This document shows positions 8,020 through 15,158 of a stretch of DNA of 64,000 nt, piece after piece. The position numbers were made by a program, and so were the translations under genes. The stretch is from positions 39,063 to 103,062 of the forward strand of contig NZ_VZRB01000011.1 of the NCBI RefSeq assembly GCF_008806595.1, in the 5' to 3' direction. Positions within the stretch are counted from its first letter, which is position 1; the number at the start of each line of letters is the position of its first letter. The notes under the pieces were generated by a model that saw only the letters and a program-made list of their open reading frames with translations, was not told the DNA's origin and did not search any database. The DNA comes from Streptomyces luteolifulvus. Lineage in GTDB: Bacteria > Actinomycetota > Actinomycetes > Streptomycetales > Streptomycetaceae.

Positions 8020-8025
8020 TATGGT
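8020..8025 (+). promoter_or_regulatory. -10 element of a leaderless promoter
   Basis: TATGGT ends 6 bases before the GTG at 8032, the spacing expected when transcription starts at the first base of the start codon. No ribosome site precedes this GTG. A weak -35 (GGTGAC, 7995-8000) lies 19 bases upstream. Confidence 0.5.
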
Positions 8026-8031
8026 GATCAG

Positions 8032-9261
8032 GTGAGCGAGCAGACGCAGGAATCCGGCACGTCACGGCCGCGGCGCGTGGTCGTCGTGGGCGCGGGCATG
8101 GCCGGCGTGCAGACCGCGGTGGCCCTGCGGGAGCAGGGTTTCCAGGGCGCCGTGACCCTGATCGGCGCGGAGCCCCACCAGCCTTACGACCGGCCGCCGC
8201 TGTCCAAGGCCGTGCTGCTCGGCAAGGCCGAGGGCTCCGCCTTCGACGTCGACTTCGAGGCACTCGGCATCGAACTGCGGCTGGGCAGCGAGGTGCTGGG
8301 CGTCCGCCCCTACGACCACGAGCTGGACACCGCCGAGGGGCCCGAGCCGTACGACGTGCTGGTCCTCGCCAGCGGTGCCGAACCGATCCGGCTGCCGGGC
8401 GTGGAGGGCGTGCCCGGTGTGCATCTGCTGCGCACCCTGGACGACGCCGAACGGCTGCGCCCGGTGCTCGCCCGGCAGCACGACATCGTGGTCGTCGGCG
8501 CGGGCTGGATCGGCGCCGAGTTCGCCACGGCCGCGCGTGAGGCGGGCTGCTCGGTGACGGTCGTCGAGGCCGCCGACCGGCCGCTCGCGGGCGCGCTGCC
8601 CGCCGAGGTGGCCGCTCCGATGACCGCCTGGTACGCCGACAGCGGTGTGGTCCTGCGCACCCACGCGCGCGTGGAGCGCGTCGAGGCCGGCGCGGTCGTC
8701 CTCGACGACGGCTCGCGGCTGCCCGCGGGGGCCGTCGTGGTCGGCATCGGCGCCCGCCCCGCCACGGACTGGCTCACGGGCTCCGGCGTCGAGCTCGGGC
8801 CGCGCGGCGACGTGGTGGCCGACGACCATCTGCGCACCTCCGTGCCGGACGTCTACGCGGTCGGCGACTGCGCCTCCTTCCCCTCGGGGCGGTACGGCGA
8901 GCGGCTGCTGGTCCACCACTGGGACAACGCCCTGCAGGGCCCGCGCACCGTGGCCGCGAACATCATCGGCGAGACCCCCGGGGTCTACGACCCGGTCCCG
9001 TACTTCTGGTCCGAGCAGTTCGGCCGTTTCGTCCAGTACGCCGGTCATCACGAGTCGGCCGACACGACCGTGTGGCGGGGCGATCCCGCCGGTCCGGCCT
9101 GGACGGTGTGCTGGCTCCGTGAGGGCCGCCTGGTCGCCCTGCTGGCGGTGGGCCGCCCCCGTGATCTGGCCCAGGGACGGCGGCTGATCGAGGCGGGCAC
9201 GCGCATGGACCCGGCGCTGCTGGGCGACCCGGCGAGGCCTTTGAAGGCGGCGACGGCGTAG
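8032..9261 (+). CDS. NAD(P)/FAD-dependent ferredoxin-type reductase
   Basis: This 409-residue flavoprotein is of the rubredoxin/ferredoxin reductase class. The FAD-binding motif VVVGAGMAGVQTAVAL is near residue 15, the NAD(P)H-binding motif VVVGAGWIGAEFA near 155, and YAVGDCASF near 280 closes the FAD site. A reductase C-terminal domain follows. GTG 8032 is chosen because the Rossmann motif follows closely and a -10 hexamer sits 6 bases upstream. The electron acceptor is unknown; no ferredoxin or P450 gene is adjacent. Confidence 0.9.
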   Translation: MSEQTQESGTSRPRRVVVVGAGMAGVQTAVALREQGFQGAVTLIGAEPHQPYDRPPLSKAVLLGKAEGSAFDVDFEALGIELRLGSEVLGVRPYDHELDTAEGPEPYDVLVLASGAEPIRLPGVEGVPGVHLLRTLDDAERLRPVLARQHDIVVVGAGWIGAEFATAAREAGCSVTVVEAADRPLAGALPAEVAAPMTAWYADSGVVLRTHARVERVEAGAVVLDDGSRLPAGAVVVGIGARPATDWLTGSGVELGPRGDVVADDHLRTSVPDVYAVGDCASFPSGRYGERLLVHHWDNALQGPRTVAANIIGETPGVYDPVPYFWSEQFGRFVQYAGHHESADTTVWRGDPAGPAWTVCWLREGRLVALLAVGRPRDLAQGRRLIEAGTRMDPALLGDPARPLKAATA

Positions 9262-9360
9262 GCCCGCGGCCCTGGTGCGCGCGAGGCCGGAGGGGTGCGA
9301 AGCCGCAGGTCGGGCGGGCCTGCCTTCCGACTGTCAGTCCGGGATGGCACGCTTGATGCC

Positions 9361-9726
9361 GTGACCGAGATTGACGCAAAGACCGATGCTCTCGTCCCCG
9401 CCTGGCTCACCCTCCCCGACATCGCGGAAATGCTCGATGTCGAGGTGACACGTGTGCGGCAGCTGGTCAAGGAGGGCCAGCTCATCGCCGTACGCCGTGG
9501 TGAGAACCGCGCACTGCACGTCCCCGCCGCCTTCATCGACGGGGACAAGGTCGTCAAGGGCCTGTCCGGGACCCTGACGCTGCTGAGGGACGACGGCTTC
9601 ACCGACGAAGAGATGCTGGAGTGGCTCTTCACCCCCGACGAGAGCCTGCCCGGCACCCCCGCACAAGCGCTGAGCGAGAATCGCGGCACGGAGGTGAAGC
9701 GCCGGGCCCAGGCGCTCGCCGTCTGA
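9361..9726 (+). CDS. Rv2175c-family DNA-binding protein
   Basis: This 121-residue protein has an N-terminal winged helix-turn-helix (TLPDIAEMLDVEVTRVRQLV) and a C-terminal Rv2175c-type domain (DEEMLEWLF, LPGTPAQAL). In Mycobacterium tuberculosis Rv2175c is next to and phosphorylated by the kinase PknL, which reduces DNA binding. The PASTA kinase here lies 4.2 kb away, so a similar kinase-target link is possible. GTG 9361 is chosen at the end of the intergenic region; CACGCT ends 6 bases upstream. Its DNA targets are unknown. Confidence 0.88.
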   Translation: MTEIDAKTDALVPAWLTLPDIAEMLDVEVTRVRQLVKEGQLIAVRRGENRALHVPAAFIDGDKVVKGLSGTLTLLRDDGFTDEEMLEWLFTPDESLPGTPAQALSENRGTEVKRRAQALAV

Positions 9727-9744
9727 CCTGAACAGCCACCCTGC

Positions 9745-9796
9745 GTACGGGCCGCGGCCGGCCATGGCCGCGGTCACGGCTGGCCGCGGCCCGTAC
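9745..9796. terminator. 15-bp perfect inverted repeat before thiE
   Basis: Arms GTACGGGCCGCGGCC (9745-9759) and GGCCGCGGCCCGTAC (9782-9796) are perfectly complementary. The hairpin follows the Rv2175c-type gene by 18 bases and precedes thiE by 26. There is no T tract. It may terminate the upstream transcript or act as a thiE leader structure; no thi box is present here. Confidence 0.6.
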
Positions 9797-9822
9797 ACCA
9801 CCGAGACCGGGGGACCACCCGC

Positions 9823-10476
9823 ATGCCCGACACCGCCACCGCACGCGACCGCCTCGCCGACGCCCGCGTCTACCTCTGCACGGACGCCCGCAGACGCCAG
9901 GGCGACCTCGCCGAGTTCCTGGACGCCGTCCTGGCCGGCGGGGTCGACATCGTGCAGCTGCGCGACAAGGGCATGGAGGCGGCCGAGGAGCTGGAGCACC
10001 TTGAGATCTTCGCCGACGCCTGCGCCCGCCACGGCAAGCTCCTCGCGGTCAACGACCGCGCGGACGTCGCCCACGCCGCCGGTGCCGACGTCCTGCACCT
10101 CGGACAGGGCGACCTCCCGGTCCCCGCGGCCCGCGCGATCCTCGGCGACGACATCCTGATCGGCCGCTCCACCCACGCCGAGCCGGAGGCGGCCGCGGCG
10201 GCCGTCCAGGAGGGGGTGGACTACTTCTGCACGGGCCCGTGCTGGCCGACCCCCACCAAACCCGGCCGCCACGCCCCCGGCCTCGGCCTGGTCCGGTACA
10301 CGGCCGCCCTCGGCACCGACCGCCCCTGGTTCGCCATCGGCGGTATCGACCTGGGCAATCTCGACGAGGTGCTCGCGGCGGGCGCCCGCCGGGTCGTGGT
10401 CGTCCGGGCGATCACCGAGGCGGACGACCCGGGCGCGGCGGCGGGCGAGCTCGCCAAGCGGTTGCGGCACGTGTAG
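9823..10476 (+). CDS. thiE: Thiamine-phosphate synthase
   Basis: This 217-residue enzyme couples hydroxymethylpyrimidine pyrophosphate with thiazole phosphate. Family motifs are present: DIVQLRDKGM, LLAVNDRADVAHAAGADVLHLGQ, IGRSTH, a CTGPCWPTPTKPGRHAPGL substrate loop and WFAIGGIDL. It is separate from thiOSG and on the opposite strand, so it is not under the TPP riboswitch at 7494-7596, and I see no second thi box upstream. Confidence 0.96.
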   Translation: MPDTATARDRLADARVYLCTDARRRQGDLAEFLDAVLAGGVDIVQLRDKGMEAAEELEHLEIFADACARHGKLLAVNDRADVAHAAGADVLHLGQGDLPVPAARAILGDDILIGRSTHAEPEAAAAAVQEGVDYFCTGPCWPTPTKPGRHAPGLGLVRYTAALGTDRPWFAIGGIDLGNLDEVLAAGARRVVVVRAITEADDPGAAAGELAKRLRHV

Positions 10477-10477
10477 C

Positions 10478-10500
10478 GGGGCACCGGGGTCCGGCGCCCC
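10478..10500 (+). terminator. Hairpin after thiE
   Basis: GGGGC and CCGG arms pair with CCGG and GCCCC around a GGT loop, with one A/C mismatch. It begins 2 bases after the thiE stop and lacks a T tract, as is usual for Streptomyces terminators. Confidence 0.6.
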
Positions 10501-10606
10501 TCGTGTGGGCGAGCCTGAGTGTCCGCCGAGTGTCCGAAGGGTGGACAAGAAGCCGATAAAACAGGCAAAATTCCCGGATCTGGTTGGGGGACCGCCTCCC
10601 CCTGAC

Positions 10607-10612
10607 TAACCT
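10607..10612 (+). promoter_or_regulatory. -10 element of a leaderless metF promoter
   Basis: TAACCT ends 6 bases before the metF ATG at 10619 and no ribosome site is present. TTGGGG at about 10583 could be the -35. The metF messenger is probably leaderless. Confidence 0.5.
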
Positions 10613-10618
10613 GCGGGT

Positions 10619-11542
10619 ATGGCCCTCGGAACCGCATCGACCAGGACAGACCGCGCACGCACCGTGCGCGACATGCTCGCCGCAGGCACGACGACGTATT
10701 CCTTCGAGTTCTGGGCCCCCAAGACGGAGAAGGGCGAGCGCAACCTGTGGAACGCGCTGCGCAGGGTCGAGGCGGTGGCCCCCAGCTTTGTCTCCGTGAC
10801 CTATGGAGCCGGCGGTTCCACCCGCGCGGGCACCGTGCGGGCGACCGAACAGATCGCCGCCGACACCACACTCACCCCGGTCGCCCACCTCACCGCGGTC
10901 AACCACTCCGTCGCGGAGCTGCGCAACATCATCGGCCAGTACGCCGACGCCGGGATCCGTAACATGCTGGCCGTGCGCGGCGACCCGCCCGGCGACCCCA
11001 TGGGCGACTGGGTACCGCATCCGCGGGGCCTGACCTATGCCGCCGAACTCGTCCAGCTCATCAAGGAGTCGGGCGACTTCTGCGTCGGCGTCGCGGCCTT
11101 CCCCGAGATGCACCCGCGCTCCGCCGACTGGGACACCGACGTCACGCACTTCGTCGACAAGTGCCGCGCCGGCGCCGACTACGCCATCACGCAGATGTTC
11201 TTCCAGCCGGAGTCCTATCTGCGACTGCGTGACCGAGTCGTCGCGGCCGGTTGTGTGACTCCCGTCATCCCCGAGGTCATGCCCGTGACCAGCGTGAAGA
11301 TGCTGGAGCGGCTGCCGCAGCTCAGCAATGCCATGATCCCCGCGGCCCTGAAAGAGCGGATCCTCACAGCGAAAGACGATCCGGCCGCTGTACGCTCCAT
11401 TGGCATCGCATTCGCCACGGAGTTCTGCGCGCGGCTGCTGGCCGAGGGAGTCCCCGGACTGCACTTCATCACGCTCAACAACTCCACGGCGACGCTGGAA
11501 ATCTACGAAAACCTGGGCCTGCACCACCCACCGCAGGCCTAG
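10619..11542 (+). CDS. metF: Methylenetetrahydrofolate reductase
   Basis: This 307-residue FAD-dependent TIM barrel reduces 5,10-methylene-THF to 5-methyl-THF for methionine synthesis. Landmarks are TYSFEFWAPK with the catalytic Glu, SVTYGAGGSTR, NMLAVRGDPPGDP, GVAAFPEMHP and AITQMFFQPE. No ribosome site precedes ATG 10619; a -10 hexamer 6 bases upstream suggests leaderless expression. It follows thiE but has its own promoter signal. Confidence 0.97.
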   Translation: MALGTASTRTDRARTVRDMLAAGTTTYSFEFWAPKTEKGERNLWNALRRVEAVAPSFVSVTYGAGGSTRAGTVRATEQIAADTTLTPVAHLTAVNHSVAELRNIIGQYADAGIRNMLAVRGDPPGDPMGDWVPHPRGLTYAAELVQLIKESGDFCVGVAAFPEMHPRSADWDTDVTHFVDKCRAGADYAITQMFFQPESYLRLRDRVVAAGCVTPVIPEVMPVTSVKMLERLPQLSNAMIPAALKERILTAKDDPAAVRSIGIAFATEFCARLLAEGVPGLHFITLNNSTATLEIYENLGLHHPPQA

Positions 11543-11598
11543 ACCGGCCGCACCGGTTTACGACACACTGCGTAGCGGCCACTGGGAGAGGGGCGTAC

Positions 11599-12525
11599 AT
11601 GGGCTGGACGGTCCTCTACATCGCGTTCGGCATCGTCGCGCTGTGGCTGCTGGGCGAGGTGCTGCTGCAGTACAAGGCGCGACTGCGCTGGCGGCTGCTC
11701 GCCTTCGTCGGCTTCGTCGGCGTCGTGCTCGGCGTGCTGATCCCGTCGGTGATCGTCATCGGACTGGGCGCCGCCGCCTTCGCGGTCGGCCAGACCTACG
11801 TCACGCTGTCGTTCCGCCGTGGCTTCGCGGCAGGCTGGGCGGTCAGCCGCCCGGGCGCCGACGGCAGCACCAAGCGGCGCCGCGGCAGGGCCGAGCACCA
11901 GGACCCGACGCTGGAGGTCTCCGACCTCGAGGCGGCGGACGACGGCTTCGAGGGCAAGTACCGCCGCGACACGGCCGATTACGGCCTGGACGACGAGTAC
12001 GAGCGCGACGACGTGTTCACACCCGCGCCCCCCGCCGAGACCACCGCCGCGTACACACCGCAGCCCATGCCGGACGACACCGGCTCGTACGGCATATACA
12101 GCGACTCCGCCTACGCCGCCGCCGGGCAGTCCCAGGACCAGTACGCGACGGCCGCCCAGGGCCCCGACCCGACGTATTCCTACGAGTACTCCGGCTACGA
12201 CCAGCAGCAGTACGGCTACGGCACGACCGGCCAGCAGCAGTACGCGGCCTACTCCGACCCGTACATCGGCACCCAGACCTACGGCGGGGCCGGGTACGAC
12301 ACCTCCTACGGCGGTCAGCAGTACGGCCAACAGGGCTACGGCCAGGACCAGTACGGCACCGGGACGTACGGCGGCGAGACCCCGGCCGGCGGTGTGTGGG
12401 TGCCGCAGCAGCGCAACACCGACGACCAGTACGGCGGCGAACTCCCGCCGGAGCAGTCGTACCCCTATCAGGGCGGCGACGGACGGGCTCAGGGCAACGG
12501 GTTCGGCGAGCAGTACCGTTTCTGA
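11599..12525 (+). CDS. Membrane protein with Tyr/Gln/Gly-rich low-complexity tail
   Basis: This 308-residue protein has two predicted membrane helices (about 2-22 and 30-68), a short basic stretch (KRRRGR near 95) and an acidic linker. From about residue 150 to the end the sequence is dominated by Tyr, Gln, Gly and Ser, with repeats such as YGQQGYGQDQYG and QQQYGYG. That composition resembles prion-like domains. It follows metF by 56 bases with GGGAGAGGGG before ATG 11599. Function unknown; a scaffold role at the membrane is only a guess. Confidence 0.85.
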   Translation: MGWTVLYIAFGIVALWLLGEVLLQYKARLRWRLLAFVGFVGVVLGVLIPSVIVIGLGAAAFAVGQTYVTLSFRRGFAAGWAVSRPGADGSTKRRRGRAEHQDPTLEVSDLEAADDGFEGKYRRDTADYGLDDEYERDDVFTPAPPAETTAAYTPQPMPDDTGSYGIYSDSAYAAAGQSQDQYATAAQGPDPTYSYEYSGYDQQQYGYGTTGQQQYAAYSDPYIGTQTYGGAGYDTSYGGQQYGQQGYGQDQYGTGTYGGETPAGGVWVPQQRNTDDQYGGELPPEQSYPYQGGDGRAQGNGFGEQYRF

Positions 12526-12555
12526 GCCCGGCGGTTCAGCGGCCCGGTCCTGAAC

Positions 12556-14067
12556 TCACTGCGAGCCTCTGAACTCCGGCCCCTCCACGATCAGCCCGGC
12601 GACCAGCGCGCCCGACATGCCGGCGTGCGGAAGACCCCCGCCGGGGTGCGACCAGCCGCCGACCCGGTACAGCCCCGGCAGCGGGGTGGTGTTCGCCGGG
12701 TGGAGGAAGCGGCCGCCGCCGGCAGCGAGAGCGGGGGCGGGTATGCCTCCGAGTGCCGCGCCCGTCTCGGCATCGGCGTGACCGGGAGTGCGCACCTCGC
12801 TCCACAGCAGGCGCCCGCGCAGGCCGGGCAGAGCGGTCTCGGCAGCCTGGACGACCAGGTCCGTAAACCGCTCGGCGGTGTCGTCCTCACCCCGTTCCTC
12901 GTCCGACGGCAGTACGGCGGACACGACCACGGACTCGTGGTCCTCGTCGGGGCGCAGCGCGGGGTCGTCCGGCCGCAGCACCGTCACCGTGGGCAACGCC
13001 GGCCTGCCGGAGCGGCGGCTGAGGAAGTCCAGCTCGGCCGTGCGGTCGGGGGCGTGCACCACGGTGCGGTGGACCGCGCCGGGCTCGCGCGGTCCGCGCA
13101 GTGCCAGCAGCACGGTGAGCCGCCCGGGACGCGCCCACTGCCGGGGGTCGGGCCGCACGTCACCCTCGCCGTACAGCCGGTGCTCGGTCATGACGCCCAG
13201 CCGGTGGTGGTCCACTCCCGCCACCACATGATCCGCCTCGGCCACCGTCCCGTCGCGGAGCTCCACGCCCGCCGCCCTGCCGTCCTTCTCCAGGATCCGC
13301 ACCACCTCGGCACCGAAGACGAACTCGACCCGGCGGGCCAGGCACCGTTCGTACACCGCGCGTGCCAACTCGCGCAGCCCGCCGCGCACATACCAGGTGC
13401 CGAAGGCGTGCTCCATGTACGGCAGCACGGCCGCGCTCGCCGGGGTCTCACGCGGGTCGAGTCCGTACGCGAGCGCGTGGCTCTCCAGAAGGGCCGCCAG
13501 CCGGGGGTCGCGCAGCTCCCAGGCACCGACCTCGGCGAGCGTGCCGGCCCGGCGGGTGCGCAGCACACGCTTGTGGGGGACCGCCGGGTAGGGCTCGCGC
13601 TCGGCGAGCACGGACCAGTTCGGCCACAGAGGCTCCTCCAGGAGCGGTCTGCGGGTGCGGTCCCAGGCCTCACGGGCCCGGACCAGGAAGTCGCCCCAGC
13701 GCTGTCCGGTCCCCGCCCCGAGCGCCTCGTCCAGGGCGGCGACCACGCCCGCGCGCGAGGCGTTCGGCAGCGACACCTCGCTCCCGTCGGCGAAGAGATG
13801 CCGCGACGAGGGGTCGACCTGGACCAGGTCCACGCGGTCCTCCAGCGGCTCCTTGCCGGTCTTGAGGAACAGATCGCGGTAGACCGCGGGCAGGGTCAGC
13901 AGTCCGGGGCCCGTGTCGAAGCAGAAACCGTCGCGCTCGTGGCGACGCACCCCTCCGCCGTATGTCTCCGTGTGCTCGTACACCACCACCCGGTGGCCCG
14001 CGACGGCCAGCCGGGCGGCGGCCGCCATCGCGCCCATCCCGGCGCCGATCACCGCAATCCGTGCCAT
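12556..14067 (-). CDS. CrtI-like phytoene desaturase family oxidoreductase
   Basis: This 503-residue flavoprotein has an N-terminal FAD motif IAVIGAGMGAMAAAARLA and ETYGGGV. A CrtI/RetU-type C-terminal motif, GLYRVGGWSHPGGGLPHAGM, is followed by SGALVAGLI. Family members desaturate, isomerise or saturate isoprenoids. No phytoene synthase or other carotenoid gene is nearby, so the substrate is open. ATG 14067 is chosen because the FAD motif begins immediately after it; the long upstream in-frame extension is low-complexity and rejected. It is convergent with the Tyr/Gln-rich protein gene. Confidence 0.88.
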   Translation of the reverse strand: MARIAVIGAGMGAMAAAARLAVAGHRVVVYEHTETYGGGVRRHERDGFCFDTGPGLLTLPAVYRDLFLKTGKEPLEDRVDLVQVDPSSRHLFADGSEVSLPNASRAGVVAALDEALGAGTGQRWGDFLVRAREAWDRTRRPLLEEPLWPNWSVLAEREPYPAVPHKRVLRTRRAGTLAEVGAWELRDPRLAALLESHALAYGLDPRETPASAAVLPYMEHAFGTWYVRGGLRELARAVYERCLARRVEFVFGAEVVRILEKDGRAAGVELRDGTVAEADHVVAGVDHHRLGVMTEHRLYGEGDVRPDPRQWARPGRLTVLLALRGPREPGAVHRTVVHAPDRTAELDFLSRRSGRPALPTVTVLRPDDPALRPDEDHESVVVSAVLPSDEERGEDDTAERFTDLVVQAAETALPGLRGRLLWSEVRTPGHADAETGAALGGIPAPALAAGGGRFLHPANTTPLPGLYRVGGWSHPGGGLPHAGMSGALVAGLIVEGPEFRGSQ

Positions 14068-14466
14068 GCCTGGGACTTTATCGGCCGCCACCGACAGCCG
14101 GGCCGGGGGAGAGGGGCGAGAGGGCCCAGGAACGTCGTGGGGGTGAGTGCGGAGGTCTGAGTACCCGTACCTAGTGAGTGAGTTGAGTACGCGCGCGGAT
14201 GGGGGTCGACCTGCGCGAACGAGAGAGTGGAGACACGGAGAAGGGCACGGCTCCGGCACCGGCGACACGGGGCGCCGGAACGGAGCGGCCCCGGCTCCGC
14301 TCCTTCCGCCGGCCGGTGCCGGCGGGAGCGAGGCACGGGGGCCCGGGGGAACGACCGAACGGGGGCCCAACGGGGGAAACGGGGGAGCACGAGGAGGCGC
14401 CGGTTCGAGGCGGCCCGCGGGGGACGCGGCCACATCGGACCGGCGCTTTCGTGTGGGCGCCTGCGG
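14068..14466. other. Intergenic region with a repeat and a terminator
   Basis: I support no gene in these 399 bases. It holds TGAGTAC twice (14158-14164 and 14184-14190) upstream of the CrtI-like gene, and a long GC-rich hairpin at 14253-14322 after the TetR gene. Confidence 0.6.
14253..14322 (-). terminator. Nested hairpin after the TetR gene
   Basis: Outer arms CCGGCACCGGC (14253-14263) and GCCGGTGCCGG (14312-14322) are perfect complements, and an inner GGAGCGG/CCGCTCC pair lies inside. It lies about 145 bases downstream of the TetR stop on the minus strand and plausibly ends that operon. Confidence 0.5.
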
Positions 14467-15096
14467 CTACCCGCGCCCGCTCACCCGCCCCTGGAGCAGC
14501 CGGGACAGGGCCGCGTGCACATCGTCCAGCGAGCGTTCCGGCTGGAAGGACTGCCAGTCCAGGGCGGCCACCAGGACCATCCCGACCAGCGCGGCCGCGG
14601 TCAGCTGGACATCGATCTCGTCGCTGAACTCGCCGCTGGCCACACCGTCGCGCAGCACGTCCTCGATCGCGGCGACGACCTCCCGCCGGACCACCATGAG
14701 CGTGGACTGCCATGCCCGGTTGGTGCGCCACAGCTCGGCCACGTACAGCTGGGTGAAGGCCGGGTAGCGGGCGATGAAGCCGAGTCCCGCGCGGATCATC
14801 GCGTCCAGGGCGTCCACCTTGCTGCCGCCGTCCCGGGCGGTCTGCTCGGCGGCCTCGCGCAGGGAGGCCGTGAGCAGGCCCACGCCGTGCCGCAGCAGCT
14901 CCTCGAAGAGGACGGACTTGCTCGCGAAGTTGTAGTAGACGGTGCCCTTCGCGACTCCGGCCCGCTCGGCGATCTCGTCGACCGTGGTGGCGGAGAAGCC
15001 CTGCTCGGCGATGAGCGTCACGGCTGCCTCGTAGAGCTTCTGCCGGGTGGCCTCGCGGCGGGTTCTGCCGCCCGACCGGGTGCTGCTGCTGTCCAT
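14467..15096 (-). CDS. TetR family transcriptional regulator
   Basis: This 209-residue repressor has an N-terminal helix-turn-helix (LIAEQGFSATTVDEIAERAG, then VAKGTVYYNF) and an all-helical ligand domain. It is the third gene of an operon with an ABC-like ATPase and a YhgE/Pip protein, starting 62 bases after the latter. The start at 15096 follows a run of Ser/Arg-rich N-terminal residues. It probably autoregulates the operon through the inverted repeat at 18021-18046. The inducer is unknown, but membrane-stress compounds would fit the operon. Confidence 0.92.
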   Translation of the reverse strand: MDSSSTRSGGRTRREATRQKLYEAAVTLIAEQGFSATTVDEIAERAGVAKGTVYYNFASKSVLFEELLRHGVGLLTASLREAAEQTARDGGSKVDALDAMIRAGLGFIARYPAFTQLYVAELWRTNRAWQSTLMVVRREVVAAIEDVLRDGVASGEFSDEIDVQLTAAALVGMVLVAALDWQSFQPERSLDDVHAALSRLLQGRVSGRG

Positions 15097-15158
15097 GGCC
15101 CCGATTGTCACAGGAATAGACCTGGGAGAGGGCACGGGAGGCAGGGTCCGGGGCGGGG

